In this document: positions 25,679-34,586 of the stretch, one piece after another | Layout: each line of letters begins with the position of its first letter | Position numbering within the stretch: position 1 is the first letter of the stretch | Notes under the pieces: generated by a model | The model's input: the letters and a program-made list of their open reading frames with translations, nothing else | Databases searched by the model: none | What the model was told of the DNA's origin: nothing | Source of the DNA: Mesorhizobium shangrilense | GTDB taxonomy: Bacteria > Pseudomonadota > Alphaproteobacteria > Rhizobiales > Rhizobiaceae | NCBI RefSeq assembly: GCF_028826155.1 | Contig: NZ_JAQGPN010000001.1 | Span: 434,001-498,000 of the forward strand | Length of the DNA: 64,000 nucleotides | Direction of reading: 5' to 3' | Position numbers and translations under genes: made by a program

Positions 25679-26746
25679 CTAGTCCTGCAGCAGGCCGATG
25701 ATGTCGCGAACGGACCTCATCGTCTGCTCAGCCAGCGCTCCGGCGCGCTGTCCACCGTCTTTCAACACGTTATCCACATGGGTGGTGTCGGCCATGATGC
25801 GGCGCATCTCGTCCGCGATCGGCGCCAGCTTCTCCACCGCCAGGTCGGCGAGCGCCGGCTTGAAGGCGGAAAACTGCTGCCCGCCGAATTCCCGGAGCAC
25901 CGCTTCCTTGGAGGTTTCGGCAAGGCCGGCATAGATGCCGACCAGGTTCTCCGCTTCCGGCCGCTTGGCAAGGCCGTCGAGTTCCGAGGGCAGCGCATCC
26001 GGATCGGTCTTCGCCTTCTTGATCTTTTTCGAGATCGTATCGGCGTCGTCGGTCAGGTTGATGCGCGACAGGTCCGAGGGATCGGACTTCGACATCTTCT
26101 TCGAGCCGTCGCGCAACGACATGATGCGCGCCGCCGGCCCACCGATCACCGGCTCCGTGATCGGGAAGAATCCGTGCACGGTCTCGTCGCCGACGTTCAT
26201 CGCGACGCCCAGCCCGAGTTCCCGGATGCGGTCGGAAAAATCGTTGTTGAACTTTTGCGCGATGTCGCGGGTCAGTTCCAAGTGCTGCTTCTGGTCCTCG
26301 CCGACCGGCACATGGGTCGCCCGGTAGACCAGGATGTCCGCCGCCATAAGGCTCGGATAGGCAAGCAGGCCGAGCGAGGCGTTCTCGCGATCCTTGCCGG
26401 CCTTATCCTTGAACTGCGTCATCCGGTTCATCCACCCGATACGCGCAACGCAATTGAATATCCATGCGAGTTCTGCGTGCTGCATGACCCGCGACTGGTT
26501 GAACACAATGTGTTTCCTGGGGTCGATGCCTGACGCCAGGAAGGCCGCAGTGATGGCCCGGGTCTGGTCCTTGAGGTCTTCGTGGACCAACTGGGCGGTC
26601 AGGGAGTGCAGGTCGACCACGCAATAAATGCAGTCATTGTTCTCCTGCAGCGCGACGAATTTTTTGATCGCGCCAAGATAGTTGCCGAGATGGAGATTGC
26701 CGGTCGGCTGGACGCCGGAAAAGACCAGTTCCTTGAATGCGGACAT
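25679..26746 (-). CDS. trpS: Tryptophan-tRNA ligase
   Basis: 355 residues, class I aminoacyl-tRNA synthetase. The HIGH-type signature is [14 protein letters not shown] (about 15-28) and the KMSKS loop is [10 protein letters not shown] (about 215-224). Length and order match bacterial TrpRS. It charges tRNA-Trp in the cytoplasm. ATG 26746 is used. The universal stress protein gene follows downstream and may share its transcript. Confidence 0.96.
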   Translation of the reverse strand: MSAFKELVFSGVQPTGNLHLGNYLGAIKKFVALQENNDCIYCVVDLHSLTAQLVHEDLKDQTRAITAAFLASGIDPRKHIVFNQSRVMQHAELAWIFNCVARIGWMNRMTQFKDKAGKDRENASLGLLAYPSLMAADILVYRATHVPVGEDQKQHLELTRDIAQKFNNDFSDRIRELGLGVAMNVGDETVHGFFPITEPVIGGPAARIMSLRDGSKKMSKSDPSDLSRINLTDDADTISKKIKKAKTDPDALPSELDGLAKRPEAENLVGIYAGLAETSKEAVLREFGGQQFSAFKPALADLAVEKLAPIADEMRRIMADTTHVDNVLKDGGQRAGALAEQTMRSVRDIIGLLQD

Positions 26747-26977
26747 GTTGTTCCTCGTGGCTTGTGGAGGGCCGTTTCGCGCGCGGCGAAAATCGAGAGG
26801 CGCTTATGAACGAGGCCGTGACCCGGATCAAGAGCGGCGCACGCGCGCATCGAGGCGGAATTGCGCAAATTATCTAAAACTTTACCAAACCATCGGCTTT
26901 CCCTTTACCCGCCGGCCCGGAAGCGGAACTATCCCCGTCATAGCGGCGTTGGACGGGCAAGATTTAGGACCGATTCA

Positions 26978-27178
26978 ATGATGGCGAAGAACAGAAATTG
27001 CGCCCCGGACGCGCTCGCCAAGGATATCAGGCGGCAAATCAAGACCCAGGCGAACGCCCGGTTCCTGCGACGCATGCCCTTGTTCTCGGTCGACCACGCG
27101 ACGCCGTCGGACATGTGGCAGCTGCTCGACGAGATGGACAAGGCGGAAGAAGACCAGCGCCGGACTTCCCGGAGCTGA
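26978..27178 (+). CDS. Small hypothetical protein of 66 residues
   Basis: A short frame starting with two adjacent ATG codons (26978 and 26981). The product is basic at the N-terminus (KDIRRQIKTQANARFLRRMPLF), then has a compact helical segment (MWQLLDEMDKAEEDQRR), with no signal peptide or membrane segment. Composition and codon use match the neighbours, and the reading frame is the only sensible content of this gap. I recognise no named family. Confidence 0.6.
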   Translation: MMAKNRNCAPDALAKDIRRQIKTQANARFLRRMPLFSVDHATPSDMWQLLDEMDKAEEDQRRTSRS

Positions 27179-27212
27179 CCGTTCCGCCATCGTCCCATGC
27201 TTGCGGGACCAG

Positions 27213-27833
27213 TTACGCGGCCTGCGCCTTCCCCGTCATCTGCAGCTCTCCGTGCCGGATCTCGGTGCCAAGCACCTTCAGGCATTCGCGCATGAAAGCC
27301 GCGAGGCCGGGCCAGCCCTTGGCCGACACCAGATTGCCGTCGACATGCGCGCCCGTCGGCGGAACGTCGACATAGATGCCGCCGGCCAGGGTCACCTCGG
27401 GCTCGCAATATTGCAGCGCGGCCACTTCGCGTCCCCGCACGACGCCGTCGACGGCGATCAGGATCTGTACGCCGTGGCAGATGGTGAAGATCGGCTTGCC
27501 GGTCTCATGAAAGTGGCGGACGATCGCCTGCACGCGCTTGTCGATGCGGATATATTCGGGCCCCCGGCCGCCGGCGCAGTAGACGGCGTCATAGTCTTCC
27601 GGCCGCACTTCCGAGAAAGTCTTGCTGGCGAAATGGTCGTGGCCCGGCTTTTCTGTGTAGGTCTGGTGGCCTTCAAAGTCGTGCAGCGAGGTCTTGATCA
27701 CCTCGCCAGCCTTCTTGTCGGGGCAAACGACATGAACCGTATGCCCTACCGCCTGCATCGCCTGCTCGAAGACGAATATCTCGTACTCCTCGCTGAACTC
27801 GCCGGTAAGCATCAGGATCTTCTTGGCAGCCAT
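27213..27833 (-). CDS. DJ-1/PfpI-family protein
   Basis: 206 residues with the DJ-1/PfpI flavodoxin-like fold. KILMLTGEFSEEYEIFVFEQAMQ is the N-terminal strand and carries the conserved Glu, AVYCAGGRGPEYIR is the central loop, and FTICHGVQIL contains the nucleophilic cysteine at the elbow. Family members act as glyoxalase III/deglycase-like or protease-like stress proteins; which applies is not clear. ATG 27833 is preceded by GGAAGGA. Divergent methyltransferase gene upstream. Confidence 0.88.
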   Translation of the reverse strand: MAAKKILMLTGEFSEEYEIFVFEQAMQAVGHTVHVVCPDKKAGEVIKTSLHDFEGHQTYTEKPGHDHFASKTFSEVRPEDYDAVYCAGGRGPEYIRIDKRVQAIVRHFHETGKPIFTICHGVQILIAVDGVVRGREVAALQYCEPEVTLAGGIYVDVPPTGAHVDGNLVSAKGWPGLAAFMRECLKVLGTEIRHGELQMTGKAQAA

Positions 27834-27979
27834 TCCTTCCTCCCTTGCCGATTTATTTCGGATTTCAAAATAATAACCCAATCCTAGGGCTCGATTTCTC
27901 TTCCGGGAAGCCTGAAAATACAAGCTGGTCGGACCAGTCTCGTGTATTCTTGAATGCGCGGGGCAGGAGGAGACCGTTC

Positions 27980-28792
27980 ATGCCTGATGCCGACCGTGAA
28001 TTCGTCGGGTCGATCCCCGAACTCTACGACAGTTTCCTGGTGCCGCTCATCTTCGACGCCTACGCCAGCGATCTCGCCGATCGGGTCGCGGCCCTCCGTC
28101 CGCACGAGATACTGGAAACCGCCGCCGGGACCGGCGCGCTGACGCGCGCCATGGCGTCAAGGCTTCCGGCAGACGTGCAGATCGTGGCGACCGACCTCAA
28201 CCAGCCGATGCTCGACCACGCCGCCATCCGGACGCCGACGAGCGCCAACGTCGTGTGGCGGCAGGCAGACGCGCTTGCCCTGCCCTTCGTGGACCAGAGC
28301 TTCGACGTGGTCGCGTGCCAGTTCGGCGTGATGTTCTTTCCCGACAGGGTGGCGGGCTACCAGGAAGCGCGCCGGGTGCTGCGCCCCGGTGCGCCCTTTC
28401 TGTTCAGTGCCTGGGACCGCCTGTCCGAGAATGCGTTCGTGACCGTCATCCAGGAGGCGCTCTCCCGGATGTTCCCCGACAACCCGCCGACCTTCATGGA
28501 GCGGACGCCGCACGGCTACCACAGCGGCGACGCCATACGCGGCGATCTGCAGGCGGCGGGCTTCACCTCGATCGCCATCGACAGCGTGCGGCATACCGCG
28601 CGGGCCGCCACGCCGCGCGACGCGGCAATCGGCTATTGTCAAGGCTCGCCGCTTCGAGCCGAGATCGAGGCGCGGGGACCGGCGCGACTGGAGGAAGCAA
28701 CGCAGGCGGCAGCCGATGCGCTCCAAAAGGAATTCGGCAGCGGGCCCATAGAGGGCCCGATCCGCGCCAACGTGGTCTCGGCCGTTGGCTAA
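27980..28792 (+). CDS. Class I SAM-dependent methyltransferase
   Basis: 270 residues. The SAM-binding motif I is LETAAGTGALTRAM, motif II is VATDLNQPML, the adenine-contact QADALALPF follows, and FDVVACQFGVMFFPD is the post-motif strand. The layout is that of UbiE/COQ5-like small-molecule methyltransferases (Methyltransf_11), so it may methylate a small metabolite. ATG 27980 is preceded by AGGAGGAGA. An unrelated reading frame extends upstream but has no support. The substrate is unknown. Confidence 0.85.
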   Translation: MPDADREFVGSIPELYDSFLVPLIFDAYASDLADRVAALRPHEILETAAGTGALTRAMASRLPADVQIVATDLNQPMLDHAAIRTPTSANVVWRQADALALPFVDQSFDVVACQFGVMFFPDRVAGYQEARRVLRPGAPFLFSAWDRLSENAFVTVIQEALSRMFPDNPPTFMERTPHGYHSGDAIRGDLQAAGFTSIAIDSVRHTARAATPRDAAIGYCQGSPLRAEIEARGPARLEEATQAAADALQKEFGSGPIEGPIRANVVSAVG

Positions 28793-28817
28793 CCTCCGGC
28801 GAGCCGGAGCGTTAAGG

Positions 28818-29375
28818 CTAGAGCGCGCGCCGCCACGAATAGGCTGCGCCCCTGACCGGCGAGCCCGCCGGCTTGGCTGCCGGCTGGTAGTAGAGCGGCA
28901 AGCCGCCTGTCTCGCCGGCTTCCAAGCGCTTGATCAGAACCGGGTGCGACACCTCGAATTCGTCGAAGCCGAGACGCAGCATGTGGGGAAGCTGGTCGAT
29001 CAGCACCTGGCCGACGGCACGCACGGCGCCCGTGAACCCGTACCGCGAGCGCAGCAGTTCCGCCTTGGAGAAGCTGCGACCATCGTTGAAGGCCGGGAAC
29101 GACAGCGCCACCAGCGAAAGCTGATCCAGCAGGCCGACGATCTTGTCGAGCTGATCGCCGGGCAAAAGCAGGACGCCGAGACGCTCACTGGAGGACTTGC
29201 GAAGCTCTGGATCAAGATCGAGAAAGGCCTGCAGCGAAAGGATCACCCGGCCGTTGCCGGCCAGCGCCTCGGCGCTCTCGCCGTGGGTCCACTCGTCCTC
29301 GCTGAAGCCTTGCGGCGTCCACAGGCGTGAATCTGATGTCGTGTCTGGTTTCGCCTCGGTCATGGTCGCGAGCAT
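28818..29375 (-). CDS. DUF934 protein of the sulfate assimilation operon
   Basis: 185 residues matching DUF934, a family found almost only next to cysH/cysI in proteobacteria. Features are LWTPQGFSEDEW near the start, VLLLPGDQLDKI in the middle and the basic aromatic segment SRYGFTGAVRAVGQVLIDQL with FDEFEVSHP. It is predicted to be an accessory of assimilatory sulfite reduction, but its biochemical role is not settled. It is the last gene of the cysG-DUF2849-cysI-cysH operon, 73 bases after cysH. ATG 29363 is an equally good start. Confidence 0.85.
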   Translation of the reverse strand: MLATMTEAKPDTTSDSRLWTPQGFSEDEWTHGESAEALAGNGRVILSLQAFLDLDPELRKSSSERLGVLLLPGDQLDKIVGLLDQLSLVALSFPAFNDGRSFSKAELLRSRYGFTGAVRAVGQVLIDQLPHMLRLGFDEFEVSHPVLIKRLEAGETGGLPLYYQPAAKPAGSPVRGAAYSWRRAL

Positions 29376-29448
29376 ATGACGTCTTCTTCGCTTCTTTCCA
29401 GTGAGATCGCAGCCTTGCAGCTGGGTGGCGGCGCCGGCCGGCGGCCTG

Positions 29449-30204
29449 TTATTGCGTCGCTCCTGCCAGCGACCGGTCGAGCCCGGGCAGATGTATCCCG
29501 CACTCGGTCTTGGCGTCGCCGGCCCACCTGCCGCTGCGCGCGTCCTCGCCCGGCTTCACCGGCCGCGTGCACGGGAAGCAGCCGATCGACAGATAGCCGT
29601 AGGCCACCAGCGGGTTCTCCCGCAGATGGTGCCGGCGCATGTAGTCGGCGAGGTCGGCCGTGGTCCAGCGGGCGAGCGGGTTGATGCGGAGCCTCGGTCC
29701 GACGGTTTCGAAGACGGGCAGCGCCGTGCGCGTCGCGGCCTGGAAGCGCTTGCGCCCGGTGAGCCACGCGCCGAACGGCTCGACGCCGCGCGCCATCGGC
29801 TCAACCTTGCGCACCCCGCAGCAGCCATCGGTGTCGGTCTGGTGCAGCACGCCCTTCGGGTCGAGGCGTTCCAGCGCGACTGCGTCCGGCCTGACGACGC
29901 GGATGTCGGTCAGTCCGAGATCGGCCGCAAGGGCGTCGCGATAGTCGAGCGTCTCCCCAAAATGCTTTCCGGTGTCGAGGAAGATCACCGGCAGGTTGCG
30001 GTCGATCTCCGCCACCATGTGGAGAAGCACGGCCGAGTCCGCGCCGAAGGACGACACCGCCGCCAGCCCGCCGTCAAAACCCTCCTCCAGCGCCGCCGCG
30101 ATCACCGCCTGGGGCGACAGCGCGCCGTGGCGCGCCTCCAGGGCTGCGGCGCGGGCGGTCGCGGGCTCCGCGCCCGCGTCAAGCGGCCTTGGCTTCGACG
30201 CCAT
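29449..30204 (-). CDS. cysH: Adenylyl-sulfate (APS) reductase, thioredoxin-dependent
   Basis: 251 residues of the PAPS/APS reductase family, converting activated sulfate to sulfite. SSFGADSAVLLHMV is the nucleotide-binding P-loop-like motif. The CCGVRK cysteine pair (DGCCGVRK) together with CFPC marks the 4Fe-4S-containing APS reductase type rather than the E. coli PAPS type, and KTECGIHL carries the catalytic cysteine at the C-terminus. It overlaps the end of the upstream sulfite reductase gene by 26 bases, so the two are translationally coupled. Confidence 0.93.
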   Translation of the reverse strand: MASKPRPLDAGAEPATARAAALEARHGALSPQAVIAAALEEGFDGGLAAVSSFGADSAVLLHMVAEIDRNLPVIFLDTGKHFGETLDYRDALAADLGLTDIRVVRPDAVALERLDPKGVLHQTDTDGCCGVRKVEPMARGVEPFGAWLTGRKRFQAATRTALPVFETVGPRLRINPLARWTTADLADYMRRHHLRENPLVAYGYLSIGCFPCTRPVKPGEDARSGRWAGDAKTECGIHLPGLDRSLAGATQ

Positions 30205-31849
30205 AGAGCGCCTCCTTGAAGGGAGCCGGACCGACCCGCCGATAGGCGTCGAGGAATTTTTCCTCCCGGTTCAGCCGAAGGCCAAGATAGGTCTCCACGA
30301 TCGTCTCGATGGCGTCGGTGATCTCTTCCGGTCCAAAACCGCGGCCGATGATGTCGCCGATCGAGGTGTTCTCGTCGCCGGAACCGCCGAGGGTGACCTG
30401 ATACAGCTCGGCGCCCTTCTTCTCGACGCCCAGGATGCCGATGTGGCCGACATGATGGTGCCCGCAGGCGTTGATGCAGCCGGAGATCTTGAGCTTCAGT
30501 TCGCCGATGTCGCGCTGGCGCTCGAGCGAGGCGAAGCGCGTCGAAATCTCCTGCGCGACCGGAATCGAGCGCGCGTTGGCGAGCGCGCAATAGTCGAGGC
30601 CGGGGCAGGCGATGATATCGGTGATGAGGTTCGAGTTGGCGGTCGCCAGCTCGATTTCGACCAGCGCGTCATAGACCTTCCTGAGATCGGCGCGCGCCAC
30701 ATGCGGCAGGATCAGGTTCTGCTCGTGGCTGACCCGCAGTTCATCGAAGGCATAGGTTTCGGCGATGTCGGCGATGGCCTCCATCTGGCTGTCGGTCGCG
30801 TCGCCGGGCACCTCGCCGATGCCCTTGAGCGAGATCGTCACTGACGCGTAGTCGGGATTGTGGTGCGTGGTGACGTTCTGATCCAGCCACTCGCCGAACG
30901 AGCGCGAGTCGAGACGGCCCTGCTTGACGATGTCGTCGCCCTCGGGACGGGCCGGCAGGTCGGGCGGCGCGAAGTAGCGATCGATGGCGCGGATGTCGCT
31001 CTCGGGTAGCCGCAGCTCCGTCGACTTCAGCTCTTCCCATTCGGCCTCGACCTGACGGGTGAATTCCTCGACGCCGGTCTCGTGGACCAGGATCTTGATG
31101 CGCGCCTTGTACTTGTTGTCGCGGCGTCCGTAGAGATTGTACACCCGCATTATCGCCGTCACGTAGGAAAGCAGATCCTGCTCCGGCAGGAACTCCCTGA
31201 CCTTCTTGGCGATGATCGGGGTGCGGCCCTGGCCGCCGCCGACATAGACCGTAAAGCCCAGTCCGCCATCCGGCCCGCGCTTGAGATGCAGGCCGATATC
31301 GTGGGTCTGGATCGCCGCGCGGTCGCGCTCGGCGCCCGTCAGCGCAATCTTGAACTTGCGCGGCAGGTAGGAAAACTCCGGATGCACCGACGACCATTGC
31401 CGCAGGATCTCGGCATAAGGCCGCGGATCGGCTGCCTCGTCGGCGGCCGCCCCCGCCAGGTGGTCGGCCGTCACGTTGCGGATGCAGTTGCCGCTGGACT
31501 GGATCGCGTGCATCTCGACCGAGGCGAGGTCGTCGAGGATCGCCGGGATGTCGGAGAGAGCGGGCCAGTTGAACTGGATGTTCTGCCTGGTCGTGAAGTG
31601 GCCGTAGCCCTTGTCGTAGGTGCGCGCGATATGGCCCAGCATGCGCAGCTGGCTCGAACTCAGCGTGCCGTAGGGGATGGAGATCCGCAGCATGTAGGCG
31701 TGGAGCTGGAGATAGACGCCGTTCATCAGCCTGAGCGGTCGGAACTGGTCCTCCGTGATCTCGCCGGCCAGCCTGCGCTCCACCTGGTCGCGGAACTGGG
31801 CGACGCGGGCCTTCACGAACTCATGGTCGAATTCATCGTAGCGGTACAT
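30179..31849 (-). CDS. cysI: Assimilatory sulfite (or nitrite) reductase, siroheme/4Fe-4S
   Basis: 556 residues with the duplicated sulfite/nitrite reductase fold. The cluster and siroheme ligands are in CPGLDYCALANARSIPVAQ and ISGCINACGHHHVGHIGILG, the latter giving the C-x3-C pair typical of the family. It reduces sulfite to sulfide with six electrons, probably from ferredoxin. Its position between siroheme synthase/DUF2849 and cysH supports sulfite as substrate rather than nitrite. ATG 31849 is used. Confidence 0.92.
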   Translation of the reverse strand: MYRYDEFDHEFVKARVAQFRDQVERRLAGEITEDQFRPLRLMNGVYLQLHAYMLRISIPYGTLSSSQLRMLGHIARTYDKGYGHFTTRQNIQFNWPALSDIPAILDDLASVEMHAIQSSGNCIRNVTADHLAGAAADEAADPRPYAEILRQWSSVHPEFSYLPRKFKIALTGAERDRAAIQTHDIGLHLKRGPDGGLGFTVYVGGGQGRTPIIAKKVREFLPEQDLLSYVTAIMRVYNLYGRRDNKYKARIKILVHETGVEEFTRQVEAEWEELKSTELRLPESDIRAIDRYFAPPDLPARPEGDDIVKQGRLDSRSFGEWLDQNVTTHHNPDYASVTISLKGIGEVPGDATDSQMEAIADIAETYAFDELRVSHEQNLILPHVARADLRKVYDALVEIELATANSNLITDIIACPGLDYCALANARSIPVAQEISTRFASLERQRDIGELKLKISGCINACGHHHVGHIGILGVEKKGAELYQVTLGGSGDENTSIGDIIGRGFGPEEITDAIETIVETYLGLRLNREEKFLDAYRRVGPAPFKEALYGVEAKAA

Positions 31850-31870
31850 GGCGTTCTCGTCCGATTGCGG

Positions 31871-32179
31871 TCAGGCGGCGTGGGTGACGCCCGGCCGCGC
31901 CTGCTTGCCGAGGTCATGTCGAATGGTGGGGCCGGCGGCGCGGATGCGCTCGCGCAGCCGGTTCGGTACGATCGCGCCGTCCTGCACCTCGACGTCGATC
32001 AGCTCGACGTCCAGCACCTGGTTCGCGGCGAAGGCGGCCTTGCCGATGGCGTCGAGCGCCTCCTCGGCAGCCTTGTCGCCGGCCACCTCGGCGTCGGCGA
32101 TGGCTTCCGACCAGCGCTGCCCGCCTGCGTACCAGACGGCTTCGCCGTCGATCAGCCGGTTGGCGGTGAGAACCTTCAT
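31871..32179 (-). CDS. DUF2849 protein
   Basis: 102 residues matching the small DUF2849 family (MKVLTANRLIDGEAVWY, then WSEAIADAEVA). It is found in alphaproteobacteria between the siroheme synthase and sulfite reductase genes. Its ATG at 32179 overlaps the cysG stop by four bases (ATGA). Probably a helper of sulfite reduction; its activity is unknown. Confidence 0.85.
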   Translation of the reverse strand: MKVLTANRLIDGEAVWYAGGQRWSEAIADAEVAGDKAAEEALDAIGKAAFAANQVLDVELIDVEVQDGAIVPNRLRERIRAAGPTIRHDLGKQARPGVTHAA

Positions 32180-33618
32180 GCGCGCACCTCGGCGACTTGC
32201 GTCGACGCACCGATGCGGGCGGCGAGCGGCTGTGAATGGGTGAAATCGGCACCGGCGACGGCGTCGCCGATGATCGTCATCACCGGCCCCGTCAGGTCGG
32301 CCCGCTCTTGCAGCGAAGGCAGGTCGGCCAGCGTGCCATGCAGCTTGCGCCGGTTGCCGAGACTGGCGTTCTCGACCACCGCCACTGCGGTGTCGGGCGA
32401 AAGGCCGGCGTCGATCAGACGGTCGGCGACATCGGCGGCCACCGAGCGCCCCATGTAGACGGCGACGGTTGCGCCGGAGATGGCGAGCTTCGCCCAGTCG
32501 GGCAGCACGCCGCCCTTGAGGTCGTGGCCGGTGGTGAACACCATCGAGGAGGTGACGCCGCGCAGCGTCAGCGGCAGCTCGAAATCGGCGGCGGCCGCGA
32601 AGGCGGCGGTGACGCCCGGCACCACCTCATAGGAGATGCCCGCGTCGCGCAGCGCCTGCATCTCCTCGCCGGCGCGGCCGAAGACGAGCGGATCGCCCGA
32701 CTTCAGGCGCACGACGCGCCTGCCCGCGCGCCCGAGAGAGACGAGCAGCGCGTTGATCTCGTCCTGGCTCTTGGAATGGCAGCCCTTGCGCTTGCCGACG
32801 GAGACGCGCTCGGCGTCGCGGCGGCCCATCGAGACCACGGCCTCCGGCACCAGCGCGTCGTAGAGGATGACGTCGGCCTGCATCAGCAGACGCTGCGCAC
32901 GCAGGGTCAGCAGGTCCTCGGCGCCGGGACCGGCGCCGACCAGCGCCACATGGCCCTGCGCCGCAGTGCGCCGCAGCAGCAGCTCGGCGGCGGCTTCGCG
33001 CGCCTCCTCGATATGGCCGATCTCCAGCGCACGCGCCGGCGCGCCAGTGAAGAAGTCGTTCCAGAAGCCGCGGCGCTGACTACCCTTGGGAAGCAGCCGC
33101 TCGGCCGCCTCGCGCAGCGAGCTTGCCAGCGTCGCCAGCCGGCCGAGAGACGGCGACAGCAGCTGGTCGATCTTCTCGCGGATCATCTGGGCGAGCACGG
33201 GACCCGCACCCTCGGTGCCGATCGCCACGCACACTGGCGCGCGATTGACCAATGCGGGCGTGAAGAAATCGCACAGCTCGGGTCGGTCCACCGCATTCAC
33301 CGGGATGCCCAGCTTGCGGGCATCCTCCGAAACAGTGCGATCGAGCGCCTCCTCGCCAGTCGCAGCAAAGATCAGCCTGGCGCCGGCGAGCAGCGAGGGC
33401 TCGTAGGCGGCATGCACCAGCGTCGCACCGCCGGATGCCGCAAAGGACGCCAGCTCAGCGCCGGGGGCTTCCGCAACGATGCGGATCTCGGCGCTGGACT
33501 GTGACAGCAGCCGCGCCTTGGCCAGCGCCTCGTCGCCGCCGCCGACGATGACGACGACGCAACCCTCGACCTTCATGAAGACGGGAAATGCGTTCAGCCT
33601 GCTTTCGGTACTGGTCAT
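32176..33618 (-). CDS. cysG: Siroheme synthase (uroporphyrinogen methyltransferase/precorrin-2 dehydrogenase/ferrochelatase)
   Basis: 480 residues. The N-terminal half (about 1-210) is the dehydrogenase/chelatase module with CVVVIVGGGDEALAKARLL. The C-terminal half is the SAM-dependent uroporphyrinogen-III C-methyltransferase with VALVGAGPGAEDLLTLRA, VRLKSGDPLVFGRAGEE and VVPGVTAAFAAA. It makes siroheme, the cofactor of the sulfite reductase encoded downstream. ATG 33618 was chosen because MTSTESRLNAFPVFMKVEG is the usual start; the frame extends 63 codons further. First gene of the operon. Confidence 0.95.
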   Translation of the reverse strand: MTSTESRLNAFPVFMKVEGCVVVIVGGGDEALAKARLLSQSSAEIRIVAEAPGAELASFAASGGATLVHAAYEPSLLAGARLIFAATGEEALDRTVSEDARKLGIPVNAVDRPELCDFFTPALVNRAPVCVAIGTEGAGPVLAQMIREKIDQLLSPSLGRLATLASSLREAAERLLPKGSQRRGFWNDFFTGAPARALEIGHIEEAREAAAELLLRRTAAQGHVALVGAGPGAEDLLTLRAQRLLMQADVILYDALVPEAVVSMGRRDAERVSVGKRKGCHSKSQDEINALLVSLGRAGRRVVRLKSGDPLVFGRAGEEMQALRDAGISYEVVPGVTAAFAAAADFELPLTLRGVTSSMVFTTGHDLKGGVLPDWAKLAISGATVAVYMGRSVAADVADRLIDAGLSPDTAVAVVENASLGNRRKLHGTLADLPSLQERADLTGPVMTIIGDAVAGADFTHSQPLAARIGASTQVAEVRA

Positions 33619-33871
33619 GACAAATAGACTTCGCCCAATTCTCGCGAAGCTTTTTAGGCGCAAGTCATTGTAACCAGAAGGAATGCAGTCGCGCGCAAAA
33701 GCGGGACGGGCAATCGGTTTTGCGAAGAGTCCGACTGCGCGAGGAAAAAATTTCGGCACTGCCTTCGGCGCGCTCCCTGCCTGCGCAAGCAGGTCGGTCC
33801 GGAACATCTCGCGCCGGCAACACGTTGATGGGCTGCACTAGAATTATCAGCGAAGAGAAGGGAGTTCATCC

Positions 33872-34321
33872 ATGTCCGACATCAGGCTGAAGCACGGGAT
33901 CTGGGTCGTCGTCGCCGACGGCGAGAACGCGCTCTTCCTTCGAAACGAGGGCGACGCGACCTATCCGAACCTGAGCGTGGTGAAGGAGATCCACGAGGAA
34001 AATCCGCCGACGCGGCAGCAGGGCACCGACCGGCCCGGCCGCTACAATGACGGGCCGACCGTGCATCGCAGCGCCGTCGAAGAGGTCGACTGGCATCGCC
34101 TGGCCAAGGAACGCTTCGCGGACGATCTCGCCGAGCGGCTGTACCGGATGGCGCACCGCGGCGACTTCGACGAACTGGTGCTGGTCGCCCCGCCCCTGGT
34201 GCTCGGCGAGATGCGCAAGAAACTGCACAAGGAGGTGGAGGACAAAATCGTCGCCGAAGTGCCGAAGACCCTAACGAACCATACTGTCCCTGATATCGAG
34301 AAGCTCCTGAGCGCAGCGTGA
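33872..34321 (+). CDS. Host attachment-family protein (baeRF-type)
   Basis: 149 residues of the family annotated as required for attachment to host cells. It has IWVVVADGENALFLRN near the N-terminus, a polar middle with TDRPGRYNDG, and LVLVAPPLVLGEMRKKL toward the C-terminus. These small cytoplasmic proteins resemble archaeal release factor-like (baeRF) folds, so a ribosome-linked role is also possible. There is no signal peptide. ATG 33872 is preceded by GAAGGGAG. It is monocistronic. Confidence 0.85.
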   Translation: MSDIRLKHGIWVVVADGENALFLRNEGDATYPNLSVVKEIHEENPPTRQQGTDRPGRYNDGPTVHRSAVEEVDWHRLAKERFADDLAERLYRMAHRGDFDELVLVAPPLVLGEMRKKLHKEVEDKIVAEVPKTLTNHTVPDIEKLLSAA

Positions 34322-34347
34322 AGTGACCCTTCAGCCTGTCGATCGAG

Positions 34348-34372
34348 CGTGACGCCGCTTCGCGGAGTCACG
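34348..34372. repeat. Small inverted repeat after the host-attachment-family gene
   Basis: CGTGACGCCGC paired with GCGGAGTCACG around a TTC loop, with one mismatch. There is no T run, so it is a hairpin that may protect or end the upstream transcript rather than a clear terminator. The rest of the gap to 34586 holds nothing recognisable. Confidence 0.5.
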
Positions 34373-34586
34373 CTACGGTTTCCGCGCCATTGCTACCCGG
34401 CGCGCCTGCCTCCCGGCCCCACCACTGGGCCTGGCGTCGGGCGCTCCGCGCACGTGTTTCTTCCAAAACGAAGCAAATTGCGCCTGAGGGCCTTGCGGCC
34501 GCAGCAGCCTCGCCCCCATAGTGGGGACATCCAGCGCCGCCGCGCTCCCCCACAATTCGAACCGTCCGGGAAAGCACCGCCAGCCG

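Noticed and set aside
30179..31849. Nitrate assimilation role for the siroheme reductase
   Set aside because: The protein family covers nitrite and sulfite reductases, but the neighbours (cysG, DUF2849, cysH, DUF934) are those of sulfate assimilation and no nitrate genes are near.
34348..34372. Rho-independent terminator after the host-attachment-family gene
   Set aside because: The hairpin has one mismatch and no T run, so I list it only as a small inverted repeat.
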